Assembly: GCA_036399835.1 (NCBI GenBank)
Contig: DASWMI010000169.1
Span: 1 to 29,698 of the forward strand
Direction of reading: 5' to 3'
DNA length: 29,698 bases
Origin: DASYML01 sp036399835
GTDB taxonomy: Bacteria; Acidobacteriota; Blastocatellia; Pyrinomonadales; Pyrinomonadaceae
In this document: positions 1-8,740 of the stretch, piece after piece
Layout of the letters: every line of letters starts with the position of its first letter
Position numbering within the stretch: the first letter of the stretch is position 1
Notes under the pieces: generated by a model
Told to the model about the DNA's origin: nothing
Databases searched by the model: none
What the model saw: the letters and a program-made list of their open reading frames with translations, nothing else
Position numbers and translations under genes: made by a program

Positions 1-1017
<1,017 letters not shown>

Positions 1018-1332
1018 ATTTTGATTCTGGAACATTATCGATACTGGTCTACAATATCCGATAATGACTCTTCAAAAAGAGTTTTACGCGAACTTTATCG
1101 TTCAGCGTTTGACTCTCAAAGTCATTGATCACGGACACGCTCTATCTAGTTTTCAAAGATCGCTTCCAACTTTACCGAATCTTTACTTAGTTGCGTTCAG
1201 ATGCGTTTCGGTTGCCCTTTGAACGAAATTTTCATCTCGCTGTCCCGGCTTCCGAATTGTCAATTCCTACTTGCGTGAAGATTTCGATTAACTGCCTTAC
1301 AGGCGACTTTTTCTCGCCTCAAGCAAAAAGGC
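1018..1332 (-). promoter_or_regulatory. rrn leader with boxA-like antitermination site and hairpins
   Basis: Transcribed leader between rrn promoter P2 and the 16S gene; no protein gene is supported here. On the minus strand GATCTTTGAAAACT (1148-1161) matches the boxA-type motif that recruits NusB/NusE to rRNA transcripts. Closer to 16S are two hairpins: CATTATCG/CGATAATG (1033-1040 with 1059-1066) and ACTCTT/AAGAGT (1068-1073 with 1078-1083). These are plausible parts of the 5' processing stalk, but the partner strand downstream of 16S lies outside the window. Confidence 0.7.
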
Positions 1333-1361
1333 ATCTTAGCTTTTCGCTCTCGGATTGTCAA
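1333..1361 (-). promoter_or_regulatory. rrn promoter P2
   Basis: On the minus strand: TTGACA at 1356-1361, a 17-bp spacer and TAAGAT at 1333-1338, a near-consensus sigma-70 promoter. The sequence right after the -10 (GCCTTTTTGCTTGA) is almost identical to that of P1, including the GC-rich discriminator expected of stringently controlled rRNA promoters. The predicted transcript would have a leader of roughly 310 nt. Confidence 0.85.
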
Positions 1362-1500
1362 GCCATTTTCTCCCGCCTTCGCAACCCGTTTTCAGAGACG
1401 AAACAGCCGCCTCCTCTTTTAAAGACTTCTCTGAGAGAAGCGGCGCGAGACTGCTCTTTATCGCTTTTGGATGTCAACTGCCGGGTTCAGGCAAAAAGGC

Positions 1501-1528
1501 ATTATAGGCACTATCGAAATTTTGTCAA
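1501..1528 (-). promoter_or_regulatory. rrn promoter P1
   Basis: On the minus strand: consensus TTGACA at 1523-1528, a 16-bp spacer and consensus TATAAT at 1501-1506, followed by GCCTTTTTGCCTGA. It lies about 30 bp beyond the stop codon of the lipoprotein gene and is transcribed in the same direction, toward 16S. The region between P1 and P2 (1362-1500) holds no gene; it contains a short perfect hairpin (CTTCTC TGA GAGAAG, 1426-1440). Confidence 0.9.
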
Positions 1529-1556
1529 GCGCGCCTCCAAACTTTTCCCGAACCCT

Positions 1557-2687
1557 CTATTTTCTCTTTCTTGTCCTCGGAGTCTCGCCCGGCGCTGAGA
1601 CTTTCAGCACGCCCCGGTCGTCTTTATAAACCCTGTACTGCGCGTCTTTCATCTGCCCCGAATCATCCTGGATTCTGATAGTAAAGGTTTTATCATCCGC
1701 ACGCCCTTCCACCTTGAGCGGCAGATAGCCTTTCAAATCCGGGCTGCGATAGGCCGTGTAATGCTCCTGATTATTTTTGTCGTAACCGAGCACGTAAATC
1801 CTATCAAAGTCCGGCTCATCCAGTTTGCGCGGCTCGTTCGAGCTGCTCTTCTCCAGGATGACCCAGCTTCCGGGTTTTGCTTCCTTGGCCGCATCTTTAT
1901 CTTTCGGCGTATTGGGGTCTGTCTCAGGACTATCATCTAGCCTGTGCCAGGCAACAAATTCGCGTCCTGTTCTGTAAAAGATGATGTCGCTCGGGACAGT
2001 TAGTTCAACCTGCTTGCCGTAAATCCATCCGGCTGGCGCGGGGGAAACCGAAGGGTCCAGACGAACTCTATACCACAGCTCGTTTGTCTCTTCAGGCTCT
2101 TTCTGCTCGTCGCTGTCTCTGGAAGCCCTGCCCGAATTCTGCTGTACGCTGCCGGCTTTCGGAGCCACGTCGCTCTCGGTCGTCTCGGAAGATTTAGGCT
2201 TCTGGACGCGCTTCCAGCCTGTAATCTCGAACTTCGAGCCGCTTTCCATCTTCATCATAATATTATCGTTATTGGTGCGGTCGGGCGTGAGACGAAGATT
2301 GGTGCTGGCGCGAAGCTGTCCGGTCGCCTGTGGGGGAGTATTAACATCCTCCTGGGCCAATTTGCGCGACTTGTCGAGCACGTCCTGCGGCATGACGTTA
2401 CGCGCTTCAATCCAGCCCTCCGTGTTCTCTTCATTTTGGACGCGGACGCGCAGCCAGCGCTCTCCGTTTTCCGCCGCGTCCGTTTCCAGAATATCAACCA
2501 CATCGCCGCGATTTACTTCCACCAAATCGGCTGCGACGACCGCCACGGAGCTACGCACCTGTGCGCGACGCGCGATGACAACGCCCGTATCTCCCTTTTG
2601 AGCAAGCGTGGTACAGCCCGCCAGCGAGAGCGCAATGACGATGAGAAAAACAGTTTTCAAGTAAATGGGGGTAGGCAAAGAGTTCAT
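1557..2687 (-). CDS. SH3-domain lipoprotein
   Basis: 376 aa. The N-terminus is a lipoprotein signal: a hydrophobic stretch ending in the lipobox LAGC with the modifiable cysteine at residue 25. Two bacterial-SH3-like segments follow: about 33-100 (RRAQVRS...EVNRGDVVDI...GWIEARNV) and about 124-232, the second interrupted by a Ser/Glu-rich insertion and ending in a GWIYGKQVEL-like strand. The C-terminal ~140 residues are not recognised. Such proteins are usually anchored to a membrane and bind peptidoglycan or protein partners; the actual ligand cannot be read here. No clear Shine-Dalgarno precedes the ATG. It starts 42 bp after the M61-like peptidase gene on the same strand, so the two may be co-transcribed, and its stop lies just before the rrn promoters. 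Confidence 0.85.
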   Translation of the reverse strand: MNSLPTPIYLKTVFLIVIALSLAGCTTLAQKGDTGVVIARRAQVRSSVAVVAADLVEVNRGDVVDILETDAAENGERWLRVRVQNEENTEGWIEARNVMPQDVLDKSRKLAQEDVNTPPQATGQLRASTNLRLTPDRTNNDNIMMKMESGSKFEITGWKRVQKPKSSETTESDVAPKAGSVQQNSGRASRDSDEQKEPEETNELWYRVRLDPSVSPAPAGWIYGKQVELTVPSDIIFYRTGREFVAWHRLDDSPETDPNTPKDKDAAKEAKPGSWVILEKSSSNEPRKLDEPDFDRIYVLGYDKNNQEHYTAYRSPDLKGYLPLKVEGRADDKTFTIRIQDDSGQMKDAQYRVYKDDRGVLKVSAPGETPRTRKRK

Positions 2688-2729
2688 ACGATTTAGAATT
2701 TAAACTATCTATGATGTGCGCCCATCGTT

Positions 2730-4271
2730 CTATCTCACGGCGCTCCGTACTTTATCATTGTAACCGAATTTCCGTAACAAATCGCGCTGCGAGCGATTGA
2801 GAGAATCAGCCACAGAGATATGCGTGCGCGCGCCCTTCTCGACGCGTAATCCGAAAGGCGCAAGGGCCTGGACCAGATCAATCGCCACGGGCCTCTCGAT
2901 ATATTTAGGCGCGAAAGCCTCCATCCCCCGAGGAGCGCCGAGCGCGGCTATGACAGCCGTATTCCCATCCATCTTTTTTTCCGGCTGATGATGGCGGCGG
3001 AACAGTTCTCTATAGACATCATCTAAAGAACTCTTCCCGCTGGTCTGCATTCTTAACTGAAGATCATAAAGAAAGGCAACCAGCATCGCCTTCTGATAGA
3101 CAAGCTGCGCGGGGCTGGACCAGCGACGCCTTGATGCTTCCGTGAGAGACAGTTCATCGCGGCCCTGGACTGCCGAGTAAGTATCAAAGGCGCGGGCCAG
3201 CGCGTTAAGATAATCTTGAAAGGTCAGATAATTGAGCCGCATCCCTGCGCGCATCGCCTGGTAGGTCGTAAATCCTTCGTAAAACCAATCGTAATCGCCT
3301 GTGAGCGATAACCCGTTCGGAATCCAAAAGTGAAACAGCTCATGCGTTAGAGGCACGCTCAACTGGGCCAGCGCCGCGAGCTTGGAAGCCGAGCGCCCGG
3401 AGAGCAGTGTGATCGTTCCGCCGCGTGTTTCCGCGCTCCAGCGGTCCGCCCCCGCTGGTCCAGGAAAGGGCGCGAGAAAAAATGTGGCTTGCGAGAGCGG
3501 GCTGCCTCCGAAGGTCTCCGTATAATCTTTGATAATTTCCGCCGCGAGATTCGCAGCGTCTTCATCCGTGAAAGCCCATTCGCCGGCCGAGACGAAAGAT
3601 AATTGCAGAGAGCCTGCGCGCTGGCGTCTCTCCCTTAAATCCTGCCCGACGAAGAAGACTGCGCTTTGCGCATCGGCCAACAGGTAAGCTCCGTCCGCGT
3701 CTCTCGATTCATTTGCAGCAATGGTCCAACGCATCGGCAAGATAAAGCGCACGCTCCCACTCTTGAGGGCTTTTCCGTTATACGTTTGCGGAAGCAGATC
3801 GCCGAGCATGAGAAAGCCGCGCGTAGCTGCCAGCCAGGAGACATGCGCGGCATCATTAGCATTTAGAGGAGCGTCGAGCTTGACTTCATAGCTGAACTCG
3901 CTGGCCTCTTTGGCGGCCTCGTATTCTCCTGTCGCCAGCTTGCGCACAGGCACGCTCGTCCCGTCTCTCTCTGCCAGTTTGAGATTCTCGATCCTCTCGG
4001 CCAGCCCCATCAGCCCTGCATAACTATTGAGAAAGGACCAGGCCCTTTGAGCGCCCTGGTCCAGTCGGCCTTCCACTTTGACACGAGCCGGCGCAAGCGA
4101 GATGACGCTAATCTGAGCACGTAAAGCTTGTGCGTGCGCCGTGTCCTGGCTGAAGATGAGAGATAGCAGCGCAAGACAGGCAACGCCCAGGTAGCGCGAG
4201 TCTACTAAATTGAATCGGCAGCTTTTGGATTGAATCAGGGAAGGGCCTTTTGATTCCGTGCGAAAGCTCAT
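2730..4271 (-). CDS. M61-like (glycyl aminopeptidase-type) exported metallopeptidase
   Basis: About 513 aa from the chosen ATG at 4271. The open frame continues to 4400, but the sequence from 4271 begins with a basic segment and a hydrophobic stretch ending in AHAQA, a signal peptide, and the longer version would overlap the divergent promoter at 4331-4360. The zinc site is HELFH (H310, E311, H314) followed by WFYEG 17-18 residues later (E332), the gluzincin arrangement of family M61. The protein is probably periplasmic or surface-exposed. Substrate is unknown; M61 members prefer N-terminal Gly/Ala. The first helix residues (HELFHFW) are close to the HEYFHxW family signature. Likely co-transcribed with the downstream SH3 lipoprotein. 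Confidence 0.82.
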   Translation of the reverse strand: MSFRTESKGPSLIQSKSCRFNLVDSRYLGVACLALLSLIFSQDTAHAQALRAQISVISLAPARVKVEGRLDQGAQRAWSFLNSYAGLMGLAERIENLKLAERDGTSVPVRKLATGEYEAAKEASEFSYEVKLDAPLNANDAAHVSWLAATRGFLMLGDLLPQTYNGKALKSGSVRFILPMRWTIAANESRDADGAYLLADAQSAVFFVGQDLRERRQRAGSLQLSFVSAGEWAFTDEDAANLAAEIIKDYTETFGGSPLSQATFFLAPFPGPAGADRWSAETRGGTITLLSGRSASKLAALAQLSVPLTHELFHFWIPNGLSLTGDYDWFYEGFTTYQAMRAGMRLNYLTFQDYLNALARAFDTYSAVQGRDELSLTEASRRRWSSPAQLVYQKAMLVAFLYDLQLRMQTSGKSSLDDVYRELFRRHHQPEKKMDGNTAVIAALGAPRGMEAFAPKYIERPVAIDLVQALAPFGLRVEKGARTHISVADSLNRSQRDLLRKFGYNDKVRSAVR

Positions 4272-4330
4272 GCAGATGGTTGATTCCGGAAGCACCGCAG
4301 GACGTTTGACTTGCACCGAACTTTGGCTGT

Positions 4331-4360
4331 TTGACAACAGCTTCGGCAGGTGCTTATATT
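4331..4360 (+). promoter_or_regulatory. Promoter for the His/Cys-rich protein and TonB receptor
   Basis: TTGACA at 4331-4336, an 18-bp spacer and TATATT at 4355-4360. Transcription would start near 4367, downstream of the first ATG of the open frame at 4350. This argues for a start codon at 4401 (GTG) or 4455 (ATG) for the next gene. Confidence 0.6.
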
Positions 4361-4400
4361 TCAAACTGAACTCTTGAACTCTAGCACAACGCTCGAACAC

Positions 4401-4793
4401 GTGACCAGTCAGACCAGATTAAAACTTGAGCGTCAGCGTGTGCCCCTCGCGCGCATGCTGGGCTTCGTCCTGCTCGCTCTCATAGCTTATCAGGCAACAG
4501 CGGGCGTGACACACGGCCACGGCGACCGTTTATCCAAACGCACTGGCGTTGACGCAGCATCTTTCCAGAACGCAAACGCCAACGATAGCTCCTCAAGCGA
4601 TTCGAGCAACGGCAGCCAGTGTCTTATTTGCAGGCTTCACCAGCATCTTTTCAACAGTCTTCTTAGCACACATCTACACATTGCTCCGCCGCCCGCTTTG
4701 CTGGCCCGTTCGCCTGAGATGAGGCCGTCCTATCTCTCGCACGCGGACACGCCGCAACGTGGCCGCGCGCCGCCTCCCGTCTGTCAACTCTAA
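4401..4793 (+). CDS. Small exported His/Cys-rich protein, DUF2946-like
   Basis: About 130 aa from GTG 4401; ATG 4455 would give 112 aa and an upstream ATG at 4350 is excluded by the promoter. The N-terminus has a basic region (KLERQR) and a hydrophobic segment (MLGFVLLALIAYQATAG). Then come a His-rich patch (THGHGD), a low-complexity Asn/Ser linker, and a CLICRLHQH motif with more histidines (THLHIAPP). This Cys-x2-Cys plus His pattern in a short exported protein resembles the DUF2946 group found beside outer-membrane receptors and copper genes. The family match is by pattern only. Position 173 bp upstream of a TonB-dependent receptor suggests a shared task, possibly metal sensing or uptake. 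No clear ribosome-binding site was seen. Confidence 0.6.
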   Translation: MTSQTRLKLERQRVPLARMLGFVLLALIAYQATAGVTHGHGDRLSKRTGVDAASFQNANANDSSSSDSSNGSQCLICRLHQHLFNSLLSTHLHIAPPPALLARSPEMRPSYLSHADTPQRGRAPPPVCQL

Positions 4794-4879
4794 TTCCGCA
4801 CGCCAGCGCGCTCGGCTCTTGATGCTCAGCGCGGCGCTCGGCTCCAAACATCACGTTGCGCTTCTTCTGTCATCCGGGC

Positions 4880-4900
4880 CTCGCATAAATTCTATGCGAG
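4880..4900 (+). promoter_or_regulatory. Perfect hairpin/dyad upstream of the TonB receptor
   Basis: CTCGCATA, a 5-nt spacer and TATGCGAG form a perfect 8-bp dyad 66 bp before the receptor start codon. No run of T follows, so it is not a textbook terminator. It could be an operator or an mRNA hairpin. The rest of the 4794-4966 gap holds an imperfect direct repeat of GCGCTCGGCTC (near 4808 and 4834) and nothing else recognised. Confidence 0.4.
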
Positions 4901-4966
4901 AGCTTTGAGAGGTGGCCGGAGCGTTGAGCCTGAAGACAAAGCTATTGACAGACGAAAGAGGCCATC

Positions 4967-7384
4967 ATGTTTCAAAACTCTATCCATCGAGCGGTCCTGC
5001 TGCTCGTGTTGGGGCTGTTGCTGGCTGGACCAGCGAGCGCGCAATCTCGCATCGGGACGATTCAGGGGACGGTCAAAGACCCGGGTGGTGCGCTTGTGCC
5101 CGGCGCCAACGTCACCGTGACGCAGCCTCTCACGGGCTATCACCAGACGGTCCAGACCGATATGCAGGGAGTTTATAAGCTCGTCAACGTGCCGTTCAAT
5201 ACCTATACGGTACGCGCCGAAGCGCCAGGGTTTCAGCCCGCCGAACAATCCATAGATGTCGAGAGCACGATCCCTCTCAACACGGACCTGACGCTCTCTG
5301 TCGGCCAGGCCACGGCTAACGTGACGGTGACGGCGGACAACTCGGCGCTGCTTGAGCCGGACCGTACATCGAGCGATACGGACATTCACCAGAGCTTGCT
5401 TGAGCGTCCGACGGGCGCATCGCCTTCGCGCGGCATCGAGAACATAGTGGCTTCCGCGCCCGGCTTCGTCAAAGACGATAACGGCAGGCTTCACCCGCGC
5501 GGCTCGGAATCGCAGGTCCAGTATGTGGTGGACGGCATCCCCATTACGGAGAACCTCTCTGCAATCTTTTCGACGAGCCTGGATGCGCGCACGATGCGGA
5601 CGGTGGAAGTCTTGACGGGCGGCATTCCGGCAGAGTTTGGAGATAAGCTCGGAGGCGTGATTAACGTCAACACGCGTTCGGGCCTGGAGATGCCGACGCA
5701 GGGCGGGCTGACTCTCTCCGGCGGCAGCTTTTCCACCGGCGAGATAGGCGCGGATTTTTCCACGCACACAAAGAAGTTCGGGTTTATCACAAATCTTTCG
5801 GCGACGACCTCGCAGCGTTATCTTGACCCGCCGACGATTGATAACTTTCACAACTTCGGACGCACGGGCAAGGGTTTCTTCCGACTGGATTACCAGTTCG
5901 ACCAGAACGATTCCTTGCGCGGCACGTTTACTTTCGGCGGCTCAAACTTTCAGGTTGCCAATCGCCTTGAGCAGGAATTGGCCGGGCAGGACCAGCGCCA
6001 GAAATTGCGCGACAGCGCGCAGAACTTCACTTACCAGCACATCTTCTCGCCAAATGCGCTGGGCCAGTTCTCTTTCTTCAACCGGCACAGCAGGGCCAGA
6101 CTGACGAGCAATCCATTCTCGACGCCGGTCGTGGCTTTTCAGGATCGCTCGCTTCAGAACACTGGCGGGATAGGCTCTCTGACGCTCACGCGCGGCGTTC
6201 ACAACATCAAGGTCGGCGGGCAGGCGTTGGTCCAGAAACTAGATGAAGATTTCAGCTTCTATCCGACAGTGGCTTTTGAAGAGATCGCTGACGAAGACGG
6301 CAATCTCCTGCCGAATCCGATCAATGCTTTTAATGTCGCCAACCCGTTTGTCTTCGACGGACGCAAGACCGGAAGCATCCTTAGCGCGTATGTGCAGGAC
6401 CGCTTTACAGTCTTTAAGAATCTCACGCTCGACGCGGGCCTGCGCTATGACCATTACAGCCTGCTTATCAAAGACCAGGGCTTTAGCCCGCGCATCGGGC
6501 TGGCCTATTTTATTCCGCGCACGCAAACGACGCTGAGAGCCTCTTACAACCGCTTCTTCCAGACTCCACCCGCGGAGAACCTGCTGCTAGCCAGCTCCGT
6601 TGAAGCGGCTGCTATCTCGCCGCTCGCGGTCTTGCAGGGAGTTACCCTGGTGCAGCCCGTGCGTGTTGATAAGGAGCACCTCTTCGAGCTTGGCGCGGAA
6701 CAGCTTCTCTCACGTTTCTTGCGTCTCAACGTCTCCGTCTACCAGAAGCGGATCAAGAATTACTCTGACAAGGACCAATTCGTCGAAACGGGAATTATCT
6801 TTCCCGTCTCCATCTCGTCGGGCCGCGTGACGGGCGAAGAAGTACGTCTTGAGTCAACGGAGATGCGAGGCTTTCAGGGTTTCATCTCCTATGCCAACGC
6901 TCACGCTTACGGCGTGACGCCGATTATCGGCGGCCTGTTTCTAGGCGAAGACCCGGGCGAGCTGCGCGCTGCCGGTTTGAAGTTCTCAGCCGACCACGAC
7001 CAGCGGACGGAGGTCCAGTTTCACCTCGGCTACAATCATCGCCGCTCCGGTATCTACGCTCTCTTTAACGGGCGCTACGATTCCGGCGTCCCAACGGATG
7101 TCGAGCCTGGCACGACGCTCGCCGAATTCATCTCGCAGGGTTTCGACCCGCGTCTCTACAAAGAGATTGATTTTGAGCGCGGACGCGTCCGCCCGCGCAT
7201 GATTCTGGACCTCTCCATCGGCGCGGACCTCTGGCAGAAAGAGCGCGCCACGCTCAACCTGCAATTTGATGTGCAGAACCTGACCAACCAGCTTTTCCTT
7301 TACAACTTTCAATCAGTTTTTAGCGGCACACACGTCGGCTATCCGCGACTGCTCAGCGGTCGCCTCTCGCTCCGATTCAAATAA
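4967..7384 (+). CDS. TonB-dependent outer-membrane receptor with carboxypeptidase-regulatory-like domain
   Basis: 805 aa. The ATG at 4967 is preceded by GAAAGAGG at good spacing. Residues 1-25 are a signal peptide (hydrophobic core, then GPASAQ). Residues about 30-115 are a carboxypeptidase-regulatory-like beta-sandwich (GTVKDPGGALVPGANVTV). About 120-245 form the plug (VDGIPIT, EVLTGGIPAEFGDKLGGVINV), and the remainder is an aromatic-rich beta-barrel ending in LSGRLSLRFK. These receptors move scarce ligands across the outer membrane using TonB-ExbB-ExbD energy. The ligand is not readable. The barrel is on the short side for acidobacterial CarboxypepD_reg receptors, many of which exceed 1000 residues. 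The upstream metal-binding-like protein hints at a metal or metal chelate. Confidence 0.9.
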   Translation: MFQNSIHRAVLLLVLGLLLAGPASAQSRIGTIQGTVKDPGGALVPGANVTVTQPLTGYHQTVQTDMQGVYKLVNVPFNTYTVRAEAPGFQPAEQSIDVESTIPLNTDLTLSVGQATANVTVTADNSALLEPDRTSSDTDIHQSLLERPTGASPSRGIENIVASAPGFVKDDNGRLHPRGSESQVQYVVDGIPITENLSAIFSTSLDARTMRTVEVLTGGIPAEFGDKLGGVINVNTRSGLEMPTQGGLTLSGGSFSTGEIGADFSTHTKKFGFITNLSATTSQRYLDPPTIDNFHNFGRTGKGFFRLDYQFDQNDSLRGTFTFGGSNFQVANRLEQELAGQDQRQKLRDSAQNFTYQHIFSPNALGQFSFFNRHSRARLTSNPFSTPVVAFQDRSLQNTGGIGSLTLTRGVHNIKVGGQALVQKLDEDFSFYPTVAFEEIADEDGNLLPNPINAFNVANPFVFDGRKTGSILSAYVQDRFTVFKNLTLDAGLRYDHYSLLIKDQGFSPRIGLAYFIPRTQTTLRASYNRFFQTPPAENLLLASSVEAAAISPLAVLQGVTLVQPVRVDKEHLFELGAEQLLSRFLRLNVSVYQKRIKNYSDKDQFVETGIIFPVSISSGRVTGEEVRLESTEMRGFQGFISYANAHAYGVTPIIGGLFLGEDPGELRAAGLKFSADHDQRTEVQFHLGYNHRRSGIYALFNGRYDSGVPTDVEPGTTLAEFISQGFDPRLYKEIDFERGRVRPRMILDLSIGADLWQKERATLNLQFDVQNLTNQLFLYNFQSVFSGTHVGYPRLLSGRLSLRFK

Positions 7385-7385
7385 C

Positions 7386-7418
7386 AGTCTGGAGTCTCAG
7401 AGTCCGAGACTCCAGACT
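7386..7418 (+). repeat. Intergenic inverted repeat, GAGTC vocabulary, after the TonB receptor
   Basis: A perfect 13-bp stem (AGTCTGGAGTCTC / GAGACTCCAGACT) with the 7-nt loop AGAGTCC, beginning 2 bp after the stop codon. It shares its units with the repeats at 10361-10447 and 18317-18393. It could terminate transcription, but there is no T-run. Confidence 0.8.
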
Positions 7419-7428
7419 CGTTCTCTTA

Positions 7429-7457
7429 TTGACAGCATTGAGGCTCGACACTAAAAT
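7429..7457 (+). promoter_or_regulatory. Promoter for the small membrane ORF and VWA gene
   Basis: TTGACA at 7429-7434, a 17-bp spacer and TAAAAT at 7452-7457. It follows the inverted repeat and drives the sORF at 7520 and the VWA gene at 7613, giving a leader of about 55 nt. Confidence 0.75.
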
Positions 7458-7519
7458 AAGCTCCGTTCGTTGACCGCTTTCGTTTACGGGCATCCGCTTC
7501 CGTTTAGAGGATTTTAGCT

Positions 7520-7597
7520 GTGAGTCTGGTCAAGATTATCGTCATCGCGTTTCTTTTGATCCTGAGCATACTGCTCTTCGGGCGTCTTCTGTTCTAG
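7520..7597 (+). CDS. 25-residue single-pass membrane peptide (predicted small ORF)
   Basis: GTG start, 25 codons, TAG stop. The peptide has one lysine at position 5 and one arginine at 22 flanking an almost uninterrupted hydrophobic stretch (IIVIAFLLILSILLFG), so it should span a membrane once. AGAGGA lies about 9 nt before the GTG, and a strong promoter lies upstream. Only 15 bp separate it from the VWA gene, which suggests translational coupling or a shared operon. I do not recognise a family. It could be a subunit-like small protein or a leader peptide; chance is possible, but the combination of ribosome-binding site, promoter and clean topology argues for a real gene. Confidence 0.55.
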   Translation: MSLVKIIVIAFLLILSILLFGRLLF

Positions 7598-7612
7598 TCC
7601 CGAGCTGGCGGA

Positions 7613-8653
7613 ATGACTCTGTCTCAACCGACGCGTCCCTCATCTCAACCTTCGCCCCGCGCAACTCCTGGCGCACTCGCTTCGCCACGCTTCAACCCGC
7701 TCCTCGTATCGCTCTTTCTCTTACTCTCTTTTCCCGCAAATACATTTGCGCAGGACACCGCCAACACAGACCCGGACGAGGTGATTCGTGTTCGCACAGA
7801 CCTGATCATCGTGCCGCTGTTTGTGACGGACGCCAAGGGCCTGCGCGTCTCCGGGCTGGTGCGAGAGGATTTTGCTGTCAGCGATAACGGGCGGGCTGTC
7901 GAGGCTGAATATTTTGCCGCAGGGACTGAGCGCGTGGCGCTCCTCTTCGCTTTGGACGCTTCGGGCAGCGTGCGCGACCATTTGAAGCAGCAGCAAGATG
8001 CCGCGCTCGCGCTCTTTTCGCGCTTCGGGCGCGGCTCTCGCGTAGCTCTCCTGCAATTCGACGAGAGGGCGGAATTGGTCCAGCCGTTTACTTCCGTCGC
8101 GGCCACGAACAGCCCGGCTTTTCCCGCTTCCTCTCGGACCAATCATCGCACGGCCATCTTTAACGCCGCCGCTTTCGCCGTTCATGCTTTCAACTCAAAA
8201 GGTAGCGACCCGACGGAACGCCGTATCGTGATCCTCATCAGTGACGGGCTTGATACAGCGAGCAGTACGAATGCTGCGGATGTCATCAATCAAGCGCGAG
8301 CGAATGCGGTCTCTTTCTACGTCATACATCTGCCAATCTTCGCGCCGCGCGACGGGCGGCTCGCTCCCAGACCCGCCGCGAAAGGTTTTCGCGCGCTGGC
8401 AGAGCACACCGGCGGCAGATATTTTATGCTGGGCGATGCGAAATCCGCCCTCGACCCGAAAGCCGGGTATGAGCTTGCGCCCGTCTTCAAAGCCATCGAA
8501 GAAGATTTACTGGGCCAGTATGTCATCGGCTACTATCCTGGCGCGGACTCGCGCGACACGGGCTTTCATCAAATCGAAGTCACCTTAACGCGGCGCAGCA
8601 AACGCAAACTCCGCCTGCAAACACTGCGCAAGGGATACAATTTGAAACAGTGA
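7613..8653 (+). CDS. Secreted von Willebrand factor A domain protein (acidobacterial VWFA-related type)
   Basis: 346 aa. A long basic/proline-rich N-region (about 27 residues) precedes a hydrophobic signal segment ending in ANTFAQ. Residues about 55-100 match the region typical of acidobacterial VWFA-related proteins (LIIVPLFVTDAKG...DFAVSDNG). The VWA domain follows with an intact metal-ion-dependent adhesion site, D115-A-S117-G-S119, and the later SDGLD strand. The C-terminus (GQYVIGYYP... RKLRLQTLRKGY) is also characteristic. VWA domains bind protein partners through a divalent metal; partner unknown. The gene follows the small membrane ORF and shares its promoter. Its TGA stop is the first base triplet of the inverted repeat at 8651. 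Confidence 0.9.
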   Translation: MTLSQPTRPSSQPSPRATPGALASPRFNPLLVSLFLLLSFPANTFAQDTANTDPDEVIRVRTDLIIVPLFVTDAKGLRVSGLVREDFAVSDNGRAVEAEYFAAGTERVALLFALDASGSVRDHLKQQQDAALALFSRFGRGSRVALLQFDERAELVQPFTSVAATNSPAFPASSRTNHRTAIFNAAAFAVHAFNSKGSDPTERRIVILISDGLDTASSTNAADVINQARANAVSFYVIHLPIFAPRDGRLAPRPAAKGFRALAEHTGGRYFMLGDAKSALDPKAGYELAPVFKAIEEDLLGQYVIGYYPGADSRDTGFHQIEVTLTRRSKRKLRLQTLRKGYNLKQ

Positions 8654-8740
8654 TGAGAGATGACAGATAAGCTATAAGAGCAAGGCTATTCCCTCTTATC
8701 GCTTATCGCTCATCTCTTACAGCTCATCTCTTATCATTTA
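8651..8740 (+). repeat. Intergenic inverted repeat, GATAAG/GATGAG vocabulary, between VWA gene and purH
   Basis: The whole gap consists of short tandem units: TGATGAGAGATGACAGATAA on the left, and on the right their inverted counterparts (CTTATCGCTTATCGCTCATC and CTCATCTCTTATCATTTATG). It starts with the TGA stop of the upstream gene and ends at the ATG of purH. The same vocabulary occurs at 17295, 18888 and 23992. Confidence 0.8.

Noticed and set aside
4946..4951. TTGACA just before the TonB receptor as a -35 box
   Set aside because: No -10 at proper spacing before the start codon; the ATG is only 15 bp away.
4892..5851. 319-codon minus-strand frame opposite the TonB receptor
   Set aside because: Arg/His-rich, no motif or ribosome-binding site, and fully covered by a strong receptor gene on the other strand.
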